Of a stretch of DNA of 38,415 nt, positions 25,621 to 35,042 are shown in pieces. The position numbers and the translations under genes are program-made. The stretch is from positions 1 to 38,415 of the forward strand of contig CAUJJL010000085.1 in the NCBI GenBank assembly GCA_963205455.1, written 5' to 3'. Source of the stretch: Verrucomicrobiota bacterium (GTDB taxonomy: Bacteria; Verrucomicrobiota; Verrucomicrobiia; Opitutales; Opitutaceae). Positions within the stretch are counted from its first letter, which is position 1. Each line of letters opens with the position of its first letter. The notes beneath the pieces were generated by a model, which saw nothing but the letters and a program-made list of their open reading frames with translations, was not told the DNA's origin and searched no databases.

Positions 25621-27261
25621 TCACCCGTAAATGGTCAATTTCTGCAAGTCGCGCGTTTGGCGCGTTGGGAAAATCAGGCTGGCCAGCCAGCCGACGAGGA
25701 AACACGTGACGATGCCAATCCCAGCGTAGAGAAAAAAGTGCAAATCGGTATAGTGTTGCGCCAGGTAGAGCACCGCGGCGCTGCTCAACGCGCCGATCAA
25801 TGCTCCAGTGCCGTTGGCGCGGCGGGTAAAAATGCCGAGGGCGAACAGCCCGGCCAGGCCGCTTCCGGCCAACCCGATCAGACCATTGTAGGCGTCCCAG
25901 AGCGATTGCAGTCCCAGTTTGGCAAGTACCAGCGCGGCCAGCGTGGCGAACAATCCCACTCCGGCCGTGATCGCCCGCGCCGCCCGAAGGCCGCGGACTT
26001 CATCGGTAAGGAAACCAAAACGGCGGCAAAAATCTGTCATTACCACGGTGGTGACGCTGTTCAGGCTGCCGGAGACGGTGGACTGGGCGGCGGCGAATAT
26101 TCCGGCAATTACCAGTCCCGCGACACCCGCAGGCAGGTTTTGTACAATGAACGCCGGAAAGATGGCATCCGTCACTTGGGCGGAATCGAGTTTTTCGGGG
26201 TGCAGGCGGTAAAACACAAACAACGCCGTGCCGATGCTGAAAAAGAGCGCCGTCGAGGGGAGGGTGATCAACCCGTTCAGCCAGATCGCCCGGCCCGCCG
26301 TGGCTTCATCTTTCGTCGTCATGTAACGCTGCACCACGGCCTGGTCGCTGGTATAGGGGACGAGGTTGATGAAAAGATTGCCGATGACGATCACCCAAAA
26401 GGCATTGGCCGCGGTACTGGGATCGATAGTCCAGTTGAACATGTGGAATTTTCCCTCCTCGCCAGCGGTCGCGATGAGCTGGGCGACCCCGGTACCGTCC
26501 GAACCAAAGACAATCAACCACAGGCTGATCAACGCCGTTCCCACCAGCACCACGACTTGAGCCACATCGGTCCAGACCACCGCCTCGACACCTCCCATCA
26601 CCGTGTAAAGCATGCACAGGATACCCATGATTACGATGCAAAGGTTGACATCAAGATCGCTCACGGTGGCGAGCGCGAGAGCGGGCAGTAACAACACGAT
26701 CGCCTGCCGACCGAGTTGGAACAGGATAAACGCCGCGCTGCCGTAGAGACGTGTGGAGAGATTGAACCGGAGTTCGAGATATTCATAGACTGAAGTTATG
26801 CTCAACCGCCGGAAAAAGGGCAGATAGAGGCGGATGACCACGGGAGCGATCAGCAGGATGGGCAGACAGGCCCAATAAAATGTCCAGTCCACGGCGTAAG
26901 CCTTGGCGGGAATGGCCATGAAGGTGATCGAACTCAGCACGGTCGCATAGATACTGAGGCCCGCAGCCCACCAGGGAATCCGGCCGGCCGCCTTGAAATA
27001 ATCGTTGGTATTTTTATTGCGCCGGGCGCAGAACCACCCGATCCCCACCATGCCGCTGAGATAGATACCCAGCGTGGTGTAGTTCAGCCAGCCAAACCCG
27101 ATGCGCCTCGGTGTGAGCGGAGTCGCCCCGACAGCCGGGACGGCAGGAGCGGACAGCACGGGTGCCGCGGACTGACCCGGCGCGGATGTGGCGGCCGCGG
27201 CGGTTCCAAAGGTGGCGATAGCCAATAGGGCGAGGACGATTAAAAATAGAACTGAACGCAT
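25621..27261 (-). CDS. SSS-family symporter, SiaT-like (probable sialic acid transporter)
   Basis: This 546-residue inner-membrane protein has about 13 membrane segments. Its core closely follows the sialic acid transporter SiaT of Proteus as I remember it: DYFKAAGRIPWWAAGLSIYA, TVLSSITFMAIPAKAYAVDW, ITSVYEYLELRFN, and FQLGRQAIV, whose Arg aligns with the arginine that holds the sialate carboxylate. It should import N-acetylneuraminate or a close relative with sodium. It has an extra N-terminus of about 50 residues, a signal-like hydrophobic stretch followed by an Ala/Pro-rich linker, before the first transporter helix. ATG 27261 begins this extension; an earlier GTG-type start to 27294 is possible. 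It is transcribed opposite to the other genes of the locus. Confidence 0.85.
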   Translation of the reverse strand: MRSVLFLIVLALLAIATFGTAAAATSAPGQSAAPVLSAPAVPAVGATPLTPRRIGFGWLNYTTLGIYLSGMVGIGWFCARRNKNTNDYFKAAGRIPWWAAGLSIYATVLSSITFMAIPAKAYAVDWTFYWACLPILLIAPVVIRLYLPFFRRLSITSVYEYLELRFNLSTRLYGSAAFILFQLGRQAIVLLLPALALATVSDLDVNLCIVIMGILCMLYTVMGGVEAVVWTDVAQVVVLVGTALISLWLIVFGSDGTGVAQLIATAGEEGKFHMFNWTIDPSTAANAFWVIVIGNLFINLVPYTSDQAVVQRYMTTKDEATAGRAIWLNGLITLPSTALFFSIGTALFVFYRLHPEKLDSAQVTDAIFPAFIVQNLPAGVAGLVIAGIFAAAQSTVSGSLNSVTTVVMTDFCRRFGFLTDEVRGLRAARAITAGVGLFATLAALVLAKLGLQSLWDAYNGLIGLAGSGLAGLFALGIFTRRANGTGALIGALSSAAVLYLAQHYTDLHFFLYAGIGIVTCFLVGWLASLIFPTRQTRDLQKLTIYG

Positions 27262-27369
27262 CGGGGTGGACGTGGATTGGGGCGGGGGACACATGAAAGC
27301 GAGGTCAATCGTTCCTTAAGGATCCGTGGGCTGATCAGAGGGACGAGGTTCAGGCTGGATGAGGTTGAT

Positions 27370-27801
27370 GCCGGTGCCAAGTGACGGCCGGTGGTGCTTT
27401 GGTGGTACCAAACGCTTCTGCGCGGCTGAGGCCGTCGGCTGCCGACACGACGGCACGGTGATGGGGATCGGACAACAGGCCACTGCGACGCTTGATGGCC
27501 CGACGAAATCAGCCGACCGCGCTGCTGGTCGCCAACGCCCACCACTACTTCGCGGTATATCCAGCCATCCGGCGTATTCAGGCTCGTGGGTGCCGGAAGG
27601 TGTGTCGGTCGTTTCCTGCGGCGAGGATCTGTTTCTGTCGTACATGTCCCATTGCCGGTACGCCATGTGCCCAATCCGTATGCCTTTTCCGAATTGCTGC
27701 AGCACCCGGTACCGGAGGTGCCCGAACGCGGTTGGGCCATCCGGCGGGAGATCAAGCACATGCCGGTTTTATCCGAGGAGGCTCCATCGCCACGCCCCTG
27801 A
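27370..27801 (+). pseudogene. Decayed partial copy of the GntR/LacI hybrid regulator
   Basis: The DNA is clearly related to the C-terminal third of the regulator gene at 24376-25461. For example, bases around 27450-27550 match those around 25100-25210, including the stretch encoding CxHDGTVxGIGQ and ALLVANAHHYFAV. The end matches the FIRGGSIA terminus and about 50 bases beyond. Homology begins near 27370 and contains an internal deletion plus frameshifts, so the message moves between frames. No winged helix remains. It is a pseudogene from a local duplication lying on the far side of the symporter gene. The left boundary is approximate. Confidence 0.8.
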
Positions 27802-27980
27802 GGAAGGCTGGCAGGCCGGTCGTGGGAAAGTGGTATTTGGACAGGACCACTGAATAAGGGTTTAGTCCCGGCCCGGGAATGGTTCCACATGGGGCGAAAG
27901 TTCGGCTCCATGCCCACCCTGCTTGTTTGGTTTCGACCAATGAAGTTCAGAAGAAACAAACACCCTTCCCCCAAACACCA

Positions 27981-30791
27981 ATGAAAAAAAACATCTCCCT
28001 CCTTCGCGGTCTGCTGGCCGCTACCTTCTTCGGACTTGCTCCGGCACAGGCCCGGGCCGGCTCGATCGTCGGTCACATCAGCGATGTCAATACGGGGGCA
28101 TCTGTCACTGGCGCCACCGTGACCGACGTCGCGACCGGTCAGTCAGTCAACGCCGATCGTGAAGGCCAGTTCCGGTTGGACAATATTGCTGCCGGCCGTG
28201 TGGAACTCCGGATCAACTCCGTCGGTTATGACGGCAAAACCGAGACCGTGGAAGTTCCCGCCACCGGTCACGTGTCGTTGCAGATCCTGCTCGGCGACAA
28301 GGTCGTCAAGCTCAACCGGCTGGTGGTGGAGGGCTACCGTGAAGGCTGGGCCAAGGCCCTTCAACAAAAACGGAACGCCACGAATTTTAAGGATATCCTT
28401 TCCGCCGATGCGGCCGGTAACCTGCCCGACAACAACGTCGGCGAGGCGCTTTCCCGGTTGCCCGGCGTCAGTCTCGATATCGACTATGGCGAAGGGCATT
28501 TTGTCAGTATCCGCGGCACCGATCCAAATCTGAACACCGTCACGATGAACGGGGCCACGGTTGCGTCATCACCCGATCTCGGTCGGGATGGCCGCAGTTC
28601 GCCCATGGATTTGCTGGGCACGAGTCTGATCAGCCAAGTGGAGGTCATCAAGACGCTGACTCCCGATATGGACGGGACCTCGCTGGGCGGGACCATCAAC
28701 ATCCTGACCCCCTCGGGTTTCGACCACAAGGGACGCTTCATCGCCGGTTCGTTGCAATACGGCCGGAATCTCGGAATCAAGGAGCCGATTGGTTCCGCCG
28801 AATTTGCCTACACCAATGTCTTCGAGGCAGGTGCGGGAAAACTGGGTGTTGCACTGACGATGAATTACGACAAACGGCACACCGCCCGCGACAAGATCTT
28901 CCTCGCTTGGGGCGGAAATGCCAGCCAACCGGTGTTGACCGAGCCGCGATTGGATTTCTACCGGGATGAGCGTGAGAAATACGGCGCGGCGTTGAATCTA
29001 GATTATCGCACCGACGACGGCCTGCGGTTGTATTCTCAAACCTTTTATAATCACTTTACGGAGGCTTTCGATAATAACGAGCAGCTCAACTCGGCCACAG
29101 GCACGAGAACCCAATTGTCTCCCACGAAGGTGTCAACCACGAGCGTCCGCGTCGATATGCGCATGATCAGCAGCCACCGGGTGAGCGAGACGATCAACCA
29201 GGTTTTCGGCGTTTCCAAAGTGATGGGAGACTACAAACTTGATGCCGAGGCGACAATTTCCGAGGCAACCGACAAGCAGCCCGAGTATCGGAACCTTTCC
29301 TTCCGCACCGGCAACGTGACCGTCCCGGGCGGCTATATTCTCGATTATGGTACCCGCTACCCCACTTATGACATTACCAGTCTGGTAGCGGGTCTCAATC
29401 CGTCCGTCCGCCAGGTGCGAGGTGACACCATTGACAACGAGGACAAAACCAAGACGGCGAGTGCGAATCTGCAACGCGACTTTTCCGATTGGTTCGGCGG
29501 TCGGAGCGGATTCATCAAGGTGGGAATGAAATACTCGCGCCGGGATCGGGATAACCTGCGCAGCGTGGGCCTTTATCAGGCACCCGGCTACGTTCTTTCT
29601 GATTTCGACCCTTCCATCACGACGCCGGAATCCTCCCCCGTATTGGATGGACGCTATATCCTGCCCAATACCATTAATCCCGCGGTCGCCCGGGCCTCGT
29701 TCAATTCCCTGCTCTCGCAGGGCAAGCTGATATTCAATTCCAACGGCTCCTTGTCGAATCAGGGCGAGGACACCTTTAATGTGAAAGAGAATATTTGGGC
29801 GGGCTATATGATGGCGAGTGTGGATGTAACGTCTCGCCTCAATGTGCTAGGCGGGTTCCGTTATGAACATACGAATGCGCCGCTCGAGGGTCCGCTTTTT
29901 TCCATCAACACGTCCAGCGGCCAGCCCGAGTTGGCGAACCGGAATGTTACGTTCAACTATGGGGAATTCCTACCCAATCTTCAGATCCGTTACGAAATTT
30001 CAAAAGCCACCCAAGTGCGCGCTGCCATCACCAAGACCTTCGGCCGACCGGCATACAACGATCAGGTGCCCTCCGGCGCATTTGACAAGGACGGCGGTTC
30101 GCTAACTACGGGCAATCCCCAGCTTAAGCCTTTTGAGTCCTTCAATTACGATCTATCCATCGATCATTACTACAAATCGGGCGGCTATGTTTCCGCAGCC
30201 GCATTCTATAAAAAGATAAACAATCCCATCTATACCTATTCCAGTCTTTCGACCAATGTGACCTTCGGCGGAATTCTCTTCCCGACATTCACCACCTCGA
30301 CGAAGGAGAACGGTGAAGCCGCGAGTGTGAAGGGTTTGGAATTGAGCGGGAAGCTCCCGTTTTCCGCCTTTATCAGCGGTTTCGCCGACGGGTTTGGCGT
30401 GGACGCCAACGCATCCTTCATGGATTCATCGGTCACGGTGTTCTCCCGGCCGGGCGAGGATCTCCGTTTGTTCGCATCGCCCAAGCGGATCTATAATCTT
30501 GGGTTGTTCTATGAGAAATCCGGCGTGTCGGCCCGTGTGGCGTACAATTACAAATCCGATTCGCTCGATACGATCGGGGCCGGTCCGTATCAGGATATCT
30601 ATGCCAGTGCGCATTTCACTTGGGATGCCCAACTGGGCTACCGGGTTTCGGAAAACATCAAGTTGTTTGTCAACTGGCAGAATATCACAGACGAAACAGT
30701 GGACAGTTACACCGCTTCCAGCAAGGATCGCATTTTCGAAAGCTTCTGGTTCGGCTCCAACATCCGCGCGGGTATAAGACTCCGATTCTGA
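27981..30791 (+). CDS. TonB-dependent outer-membrane receptor
   Basis: This 936-residue protein has a signal peptide (MKKNISLLRGLLAATFFGLA, cleavage near ARA-G), a carboxypeptidase-regulatory-like domain (about 28-110; GSIVGHISDVNTGASVTGAT), a plug (about 130-245; GNLPDNNVGEALSRLPGVSL, VSIRGTDPNLNTVTMNG, SSPMDLLGTSLISQVEV, LGGTINI) and a beta-barrel ending IRLRF. The plug is more canonical than that of the receptor at 9754. The ATG at 27981 is chosen because it starts the signal peptide, although the frame is open from 27879. Next to a SiaT-like symporter and a sialate lyase, it probably admits sialylated or related oligosaccharides through the outer membrane. Confidence 0.94.
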   Translation: MKKNISLLRGLLAATFFGLAPAQARAGSIVGHISDVNTGASVTGATVTDVATGQSVNADREGQFRLDNIAAGRVELRINSVGYDGKTETVEVPATGHVSLQILLGDKVVKLNRLVVEGYREGWAKALQQKRNATNFKDILSADAAGNLPDNNVGEALSRLPGVSLDIDYGEGHFVSIRGTDPNLNTVTMNGATVASSPDLGRDGRSSPMDLLGTSLISQVEVIKTLTPDMDGTSLGGTINILTPSGFDHKGRFIAGSLQYGRNLGIKEPIGSAEFAYTNVFEAGAGKLGVALTMNYDKRHTARDKIFLAWGGNASQPVLTEPRLDFYRDEREKYGAALNLDYRTDDGLRLYSQTFYNHFTEAFDNNEQLNSATGTRTQLSPTKVSTTSVRVDMRMISSHRVSETINQVFGVSKVMGDYKLDAEATISEATDKQPEYRNLSFRTGNVTVPGGYILDYGTRYPTYDITSLVAGLNPSVRQVRGDTIDNEDKTKTASANLQRDFSDWFGGRSGFIKVGMKYSRRDRDNLRSVGLYQAPGYVLSDFDPSITTPESSPVLDGRYILPNTINPAVARASFNSLLSQGKLIFNSNGSLSNQGEDTFNVKENIWAGYMMASVDVTSRLNVLGGFRYEHTNAPLEGPLFSINTSSGQPELANRNVTFNYGEFLPNLQIRYEISKATQVRAAITKTFGRPAYNDQVPSGAFDKDGGSLTTGNPQLKPFESFNYDLSIDHYYKSGGYVSAAAFYKKINNPIYTYSSLSTNVTFGGILFPTFTTSTKENGEAASVKGLELSGKLPFSAFISGFADGFGVDANASFMDSSVTVFSRPGEDLRLFASPKRIYNLGLFYEKSGVSARVAYNYKSDSLDTIGAGPYQDIYASAHFTWDAQLGYRVSENIKLFVNWQNITDETVDSYTASSKDRIFESFWFGSNIRAGIRLRF

Positions 30792-30838
30792 CCCGGAGCC
30801 GCCAGGCGATGGGTTATTCCTGCCACGTCCTGCGCGAC

Positions 30839-30865
30839 GATCCCCGAAACCCCGTTTCGGGGATC
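30839..30865 (+). other. Perfect 12-bp hairpin just upstream of the propeller gene
   Basis: Bases 30839-30850 pair without mismatch with 30854-30865 around a CCC loop. The structure lies 48 bases after the receptor stop and 15 bases before the next ATG. No T-run follows. It may terminate or stall part of the receptor transcript, protect the 3' end, or limit translation of the next gene, which has no evident Shine-Dalgarno site. Confidence 0.7.
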
Positions 30866-30880
30866 TCAGCTTATATCGTT

Positions 30881-32488
30881 ATGAAAAATACATTGCTCAT
30901 CACTCGCCCCGCGTCCCTCTGTCTGTTGCTGTCCGGCTTCATGATGCTGCCACCGACGGCTGGCGCCACGGCGCGAGGAGACCGCATGCCGCTGCTTATG
31001 CCGGACGATTTCGAGTCCCTTCAATTGGTGGCATGGCGGGTCGAAGAAGGGGAGCCGGACTCCCACAATCCTTTGCTGGAGCCGGCCATGCCATGGGACG
31101 CGGGTGGGGTGATGGCCCATGGAACCGTGCTGCGCGATCCCATCGACGGCCTTTGGAAAGCCTGGCAGGTCTCCACTCCGGCCGAAACTTCCCTGAATGG
31201 ACTGAAAACCGAGCATGAGGGTCGCCGTCGGCTGACCTACTTGGAGAGCAAGGATGGAGTGCATTGGGACCGGCCGATGTTGCCGCTGGTCCGTTGGCCG
31301 GGCTACGACCGCACGAACATCATCTTCGATTTGGATTCGGGAGGCACCGCCGTTTACGCGTCGGTGCTCATCGATCAAAAGAACAAGGAATGGCCCTATG
31401 AAATGTTTGTGATGCGCTCGCCAAAAACGGCGGGATTGCCCAACCATGTCGGACATCTGCCCGGCCCGACCACGAGGTTGGGAACCTATCGGTACCGCTC
31501 GAAGGACGGAAAGGATTGGAAACTCATGGAGGGTCCGATCCATCCCTCGGAGGGCGGGGGCGATGTCTGCTATGTCTATCGCGAGCCCGATGGTTCCTAC
31601 GTTTCTTACTACAAGGTTTATCCGCCGATGCAGGAAGGGGCGCGGATCATTCCCTACGATGTCAACGCCCGCAGTTTGCAGCGGGCCGTGGCCCGCCGTA
31701 CCAGTCAAGACGGAACGAATTGGACCGGCGATACCGTGGTCTTGCGGCGCGATTGGCGCGACCCGGACTACGCCCAATTCCTGGAGTTGTGTCCGATCAA
31801 AGTGGAGGGCGGCTACGTGGCGTTCATCAATGCTTTCAATGCGGTGACGCAGACCATGGCGCTTGAGATGGCGGCTTCGCGGGACGGGATCCATTGGTGG
31901 CGCCCGGACCGGCGGGCGGCATTGCCGAATGCCTCACTCGGAGATTTCGGCGGAGGAATGATCTGGCAGATGAACAAACCGATCGTCGACCAGGACAAAC
32001 TGTTTGTCTACTATGCGGGATCGGAAGGGATTCATTCGCCGATCATCGATACCCGATTCCAACCGCAGATCGAAGTGGGCGGGGAAAGCGTGGTTGGCTT
32101 CAGATCAAAAAGCACGCTGCCTTTTTATACAGCCTTATGCCGGGCGTCCTGGGAATTTGACCGGCTTTACGCCTTGATGGCGGCTGCAGGAGGACCGTTG
32201 CCCGGTGAAGCGGTGACCCGTTCGCGGAAACTGGGCGGAGCGCGGCTTGAGCTCAACGTTCGCACCAAGGCAGGCGGCGATCTGAAGGCGGAACTGCTGG
32301 ACGAAGCCGGCGTTCCACTGCCGGGATTTTCGCTAGAAGACTGCAAGCGGGTCACGGGAGATCACCGCCGGGTGATGGTTGCCTGGAAGGGAGGAGACCG
32401 GGCCCCGGCTGGTACCGCCAAGATCCGCTTTGTTCTCCACCGCGCCTTCCTCTACGGATACGAGGCGGCAGGGGCGGCGAAACAGTGA
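30881..32488 (+). CDS. Secreted five-bladed beta-propeller protein (putative glycosidase), paralogue 1
   Basis: This 535-residue protein has a signal peptide (to about residue 30, TAGATA) and at least four S-x-D-G-x-x-W repeats (SKDGVHW at 123-129, SKDGKDW, SQDGTNW, SRDGIHW), spaced as blades of the GH32/GH43-type propeller. A C-terminal beta-sandwich follows (LELNVRTKAGGDLKAELLDE). It is a paralogue of the protein at 35107. The family is common in PVC bacteria but I know of no assigned reaction. Given the sialate lyase and transporter, it could be a glycan-cleaving enzyme acting outside the cytoplasm. The repeats differ by one residue from the sialidase Asp-box. The ATG at 30881 starts the signal peptide. 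Confidence 0.75.
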   Translation: MKNTLLITRPASLCLLLSGFMMLPPTAGATARGDRMPLLMPDDFESLQLVAWRVEEGEPDSHNPLLEPAMPWDAGGVMAHGTVLRDPIDGLWKAWQVSTPAETSLNGLKTEHEGRRRLTYLESKDGVHWDRPMLPLVRWPGYDRTNIIFDLDSGGTAVYASVLIDQKNKEWPYEMFVMRSPKTAGLPNHVGHLPGPTTRLGTYRYRSKDGKDWKLMEGPIHPSEGGGDVCYVYREPDGSYVSYYKVYPPMQEGARIIPYDVNARSLQRAVARRTSQDGTNWTGDTVVLRRDWRDPDYAQFLELCPIKVEGGYVAFINAFNAVTQTMALEMAASRDGIHWWRPDRRAALPNASLGDFGGGMIWQMNKPIVDQDKLFVYYAGSEGIHSPIIDTRFQPQIEVGGESVVGFRSKSTLPFYTALCRASWEFDRLYALMAAAGGPLPGEAVTRSRKLGGARLELNVRTKAGGDLKAELLDEAGVPLPGFSLEDCKRVTGDHRRVMVAWKGGDRAPAGTAKIRFVLHRAFLYGYEAAGAAKQ

Positions 32489-33109
32489 CTGTTGGAGCCG
32501 CCCTTCGATCAGCCGAAGAGGCCGGGCCTCGCGCCACAGCCGAGTGCGCATGTTCGTTTGGAAAAAGAATATTTGAGGTGTGTATTCAAGTCGAGCCGCG
32601 CTCCAGCCAAGGTCATTTGAAGAGCTCGAGGAAGACGGCTTTCCGTGGCTCATTCGATGGACGTCCGCCTTCGATCGTCCTGAGCGCAATGAAGGATCCA
32701 GGGAGATTTTCGCCAATAGCTTCGATCAGCGCATTTCCCGCCTGATTTTTCGCTGCGTTCAGGACGACCGGATGCCCGACGGCACCATCGCGCAGGTGCA
32801 TCAACGCATGGGCTGGCATGTCGCGTCGAACGGTCGGTTTCTGACTTCGGTTTTTATGGTCATTTCCTCTACCGTCTGACAGCCTGCCGTAGCAGGCAGA
32901 GGTTTCCTCAAAACCGATGGTCGCAAAGCTGCAGATTGAATCGACAATTTATTGGATCAGCAAAAGCAAAGGGTCGTCCGCAAAAGAGTGCCGGGAAAGA
33001 TTGTGGTATGATAAAAGCACCTTTGCTTTCGCATCGCATCGCACGGGCTAACACCAGATGCTGAGGGAAATCAATTTGTCGGCTGGAGAATGAATCAATT
33101 CACACGCCC
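32489..33109. other. 621-base stretch without a recognised gene
   Basis: One plus-strand frame from 32580 to 32879 could encode 99 residues (FEELEEDGFPWLIRWTSAFD, RISRLIFRCVQDDRMPDGTI) with fairly natural composition, but I recognise no family and see no ribosome site. It may be the remains of a gene. The part from about 32880 to 33109 holds a small hairpin (32882-32897) and an A/T-rich area with TATGAT at 33007-33012, a possible -10 box for the SDR gene without a clear -35. Confidence 0.4.
32882..32897. terminator. Small hairpin, possible terminator
   Basis: GCCTGC (32882-32887) pairs with GCAGGC (32892-32897) around a CGTA loop. It may end the transcript coming from the propeller gene before the SDR gene at 33110. 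No T-run follows. Confidence 0.35.
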
Positions 33110-33919
33110 ATGAATTCCTCCATTTTCGATCTATTTAGTCTGAAAGGGAAAACCGCTTTCATTGTCGGCGGTGCGCATCATCTTGGCTACGATATGGCCG
33201 ACGCGCTGGCCGAGGCCGGGAGCAATCTGGTGATTACGTCGAGATCCCTCGTGGGTGCGGAGAAGACGGCTGCGGTCTTGGCCGGGGCTCATGGGGTCGA
33301 GGTGCTGCCGTTGGCGCTCGATAATCGTCGGCACAAGGACGTCGCGGAAGCGGTGCGCTTGGCGGAGAAGTGGAAGGGGCGGATTGATATTCTCATCAAC
33401 AACGCGGGAGGCGGTTCGGGTCGGAGCCCGGCACATCTCTTCGAAAGGGATCCGGTAGACGTCGAGGACCTCATCGCAGTAAACCTCACGGGAGTGTTGC
33501 ATTGTTGCCAGGAGGTCGGTCGGAGGATGGCGGCACAGGGCAGCGGAAAGATCATCAATATCGCCTCGGTCGCGGCGCTGGTGGGTCGTGATCGGCGGGT
33601 TTACGAACGCAACAACCTCAAGGGCCAGCCCATCGACTACGCCGCCGCCAAGGCGGGAATCCTCGGCATGACGCGCGATCTGGCCGGTTTGCTCTCGCCG
33701 CGCGGCGTTTGCGTCAACGCGATCTCTCCCGGTGGGTTTGAACGCGCCGACATGCCCCGGGGCTTTGTGCAAGATTACAGCGAGCGGACGCCACTCGGTC
33801 GCATGGGCCGGGATGGTGTGGACCTCAAGGGCGCGGCGCTTTTTCTCGCGTCGGCGGCATCGGACTATGTGACCGGACATAATCTGGTCGTTGACGGAGG
33901 CTTTTCCTTATGGCGTTGA
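33110..33919 (+). CDS. SDR-family NAD(P)-dependent oxidoreductase
   Basis: This 269-residue cytoplasmic protein is a classical short-chain dehydrogenase. The cofactor loop is GGAHHLG (near residues 20-26), NNAG lies in the middle, the catalytic Ser153 is in NIASVAAL, and Tyr177 and Lys181 form YAAAK. The C-terminus GHNLVVDGGFSLW is typical. The closest look is to gluconate-5-dehydrogenase-like sugar dehydrogenases. It overlaps the Gfo/Idh/MocA gene by ten bases, so the two are likely translated together and act on one pathway, perhaps oxidising or isomerising a sialic acid derivative before the lyase. The exact substrate cannot be read. Confidence 0.93.
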   Translation: MNSSIFDLFSLKGKTAFIVGGAHHLGYDMADALAEAGSNLVITSRSLVGAEKTAAVLAGAHGVEVLPLALDNRRHKDVAEAVRLAEKWKGRIDILINNAGGGSGRSPAHLFERDPVDVEDLIAVNLTGVLHCCQEVGRRMAAQGSGKIINIASVAALVGRDRRVYERNNLKGQPIDYAAAKAGILGMTRDLAGLLSPRGVCVNAISPGGFERADMPRGFVQDYSERTPLGRMGRDGVDLKGAALFLASAASDYVTGHNLVVDGGFSLWR

Positions 33920-34899
33920 ACAATCGTATCGTGGTGACGGGACTTGGCTCGATCGGCCGCCGGCATGCTCGGCTCCTGGCGCGGCGCGGGGATTTGCAGG
34001 TGGAATGGTGCGAAAGCTCGGCGGAAGCCGTCGCGTTGGCGCAAAAGGAACTCGGCCACACCGTTCCGGTTCATGCCGCCTATGAAGCCATGTTGGCGAC
34101 ACGGCCGGCGATGGTGGTGGTGGCGACTCCCCATTCCATGCATGCCGCGCAGTCGATTGCGGCGCTCGATGCCGGCATCCACGTGTTATGCGAAAAACCA
34201 TTGAGCGACAGCCTGGAAAGCGCGCGAGAAATCGTCGCTGCGACCACCCGCTCTTCCGCCGTCCTGGCGGTGGGATTCCAGTTGCACTTTCACCCGGCGC
34301 TACGCCGCGTCAGGGACCTCATCAACGGGGGGGCATTGGGTTCGATTCATCATTTGCACTGTCTCGTAGGCACCTATGTGACGCTGGTGAATTCCCAATC
34401 CCGCTATCAAAGCCGGATCGAAGGGGCGTTGTTCATGGATTACGCCCATCAGCCGGACATATTTCATTGGCTGATCGGCCGGACGCCCAAAGGAGTCTAT
34501 GTCGCAGCGGGCCAGGGCGGGAGCCTGCCATTGCAGGCCAATCCGAATTACGCAGCGATCACCTGCGACTATGCGGATCCGGTGATTTCCACCATTCATC
34601 TCAACTATCTGCAGGTGCCCGACCGCCACGAATACGAGATCATCGGCGACCAGGGATGGATTTCCCTCGATATGTTCAAGGGCGAACTCCGGCTTGGGCG
34701 ACACAGCGATGGTTCGGTTCAGGTGGAACTGTTCCCGACGGAGCGCGATTCCCTTTACGAACAGGAACATCAGGCTTTCCTCGAGGCCGTGGCGGGCAGG
34801 CGGGAGCCTGAAAGCCCCGCTTCCGATGCTTTGGTGTCGATGGAGGTTATCGCAGCCGCCCTGGGTTCCCTGCACAGCGGGCAACGTCGAGCTTTGTGA
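33910..34899 (+). CDS. Gfo/Idh/MocA-family oxidoreductase
   Basis: This 329-residue protein has an N-terminal Rossmann domain (VVTGLGSIGRRHARLL; then CEKPLSD, the family's EKP motif) and a C-terminal alpha/beta domain with MDYAHQPDIFHWLIG. Members oxidise or interconvert sugars with NAD(P). Family members such as NanOx and YjhC convert 2,7-anhydro-sialic acid to sialic acid, so such a role is possible next to a sialate lyase, but it is an inference from context only. The start ATG lies within the last codons of the SDR gene (ten-base overlap). Confidence 0.92.
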   Translation: MALNNRIVVTGLGSIGRRHARLLARRGDLQVEWCESSAEAVALAQKELGHTVPVHAAYEAMLATRPAMVVVATPHSMHAAQSIAALDAGIHVLCEKPLSDSLESAREIVAATTRSSAVLAVGFQLHFHPALRRVRDLINGGALGSIHHLHCLVGTYVTLVNSQSRYQSRIEGALFMDYAHQPDIFHWLIGRTPKGVYVAAGQGGSLPLQANPNYAAITCDYADPVISTIHLNYLQVPDRHEYEIIGDQGWISLDMFKGELRLGRHSDGSVQVELFPTERDSLYEQEHQAFLEAVAGRREPESPASDALVSMEVIAAALGSLHSGQRRAL

Positions 34900-35042
34900 G
34901 AATCATGTCCGCGTGCGATCTGATCGCGCCCCCGTCGAATCCGAGCTATTCTGCCGAAGGATGGCCCAATGGTATGGCAAAGGGACCTCTTGTTTGCAAT
35001 CGCCGCACCTGCGGAGACAGGCAAGCTTCCGTTCGTCTGGCA

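Noticed and set aside
25600..26691. A 363-codon plus-strand frame antisense to the SiaT-like symporter
   Set aside because: Very polar, low-complexity translation without motifs, opposite a clear transporter gene.
30866..31894. A 342-codon minus-strand frame antisense to the first propeller gene
   Set aside because: Translation lacks recognisable motifs, while the plus strand encodes the propeller repeats.
32965..33027. Inverted repeat AGCAAAGG / CCTTTGCT upstream of the SDR gene
   Set aside because: Eight-base arms separated by 47 bases are easily found by chance; no support from another copy.
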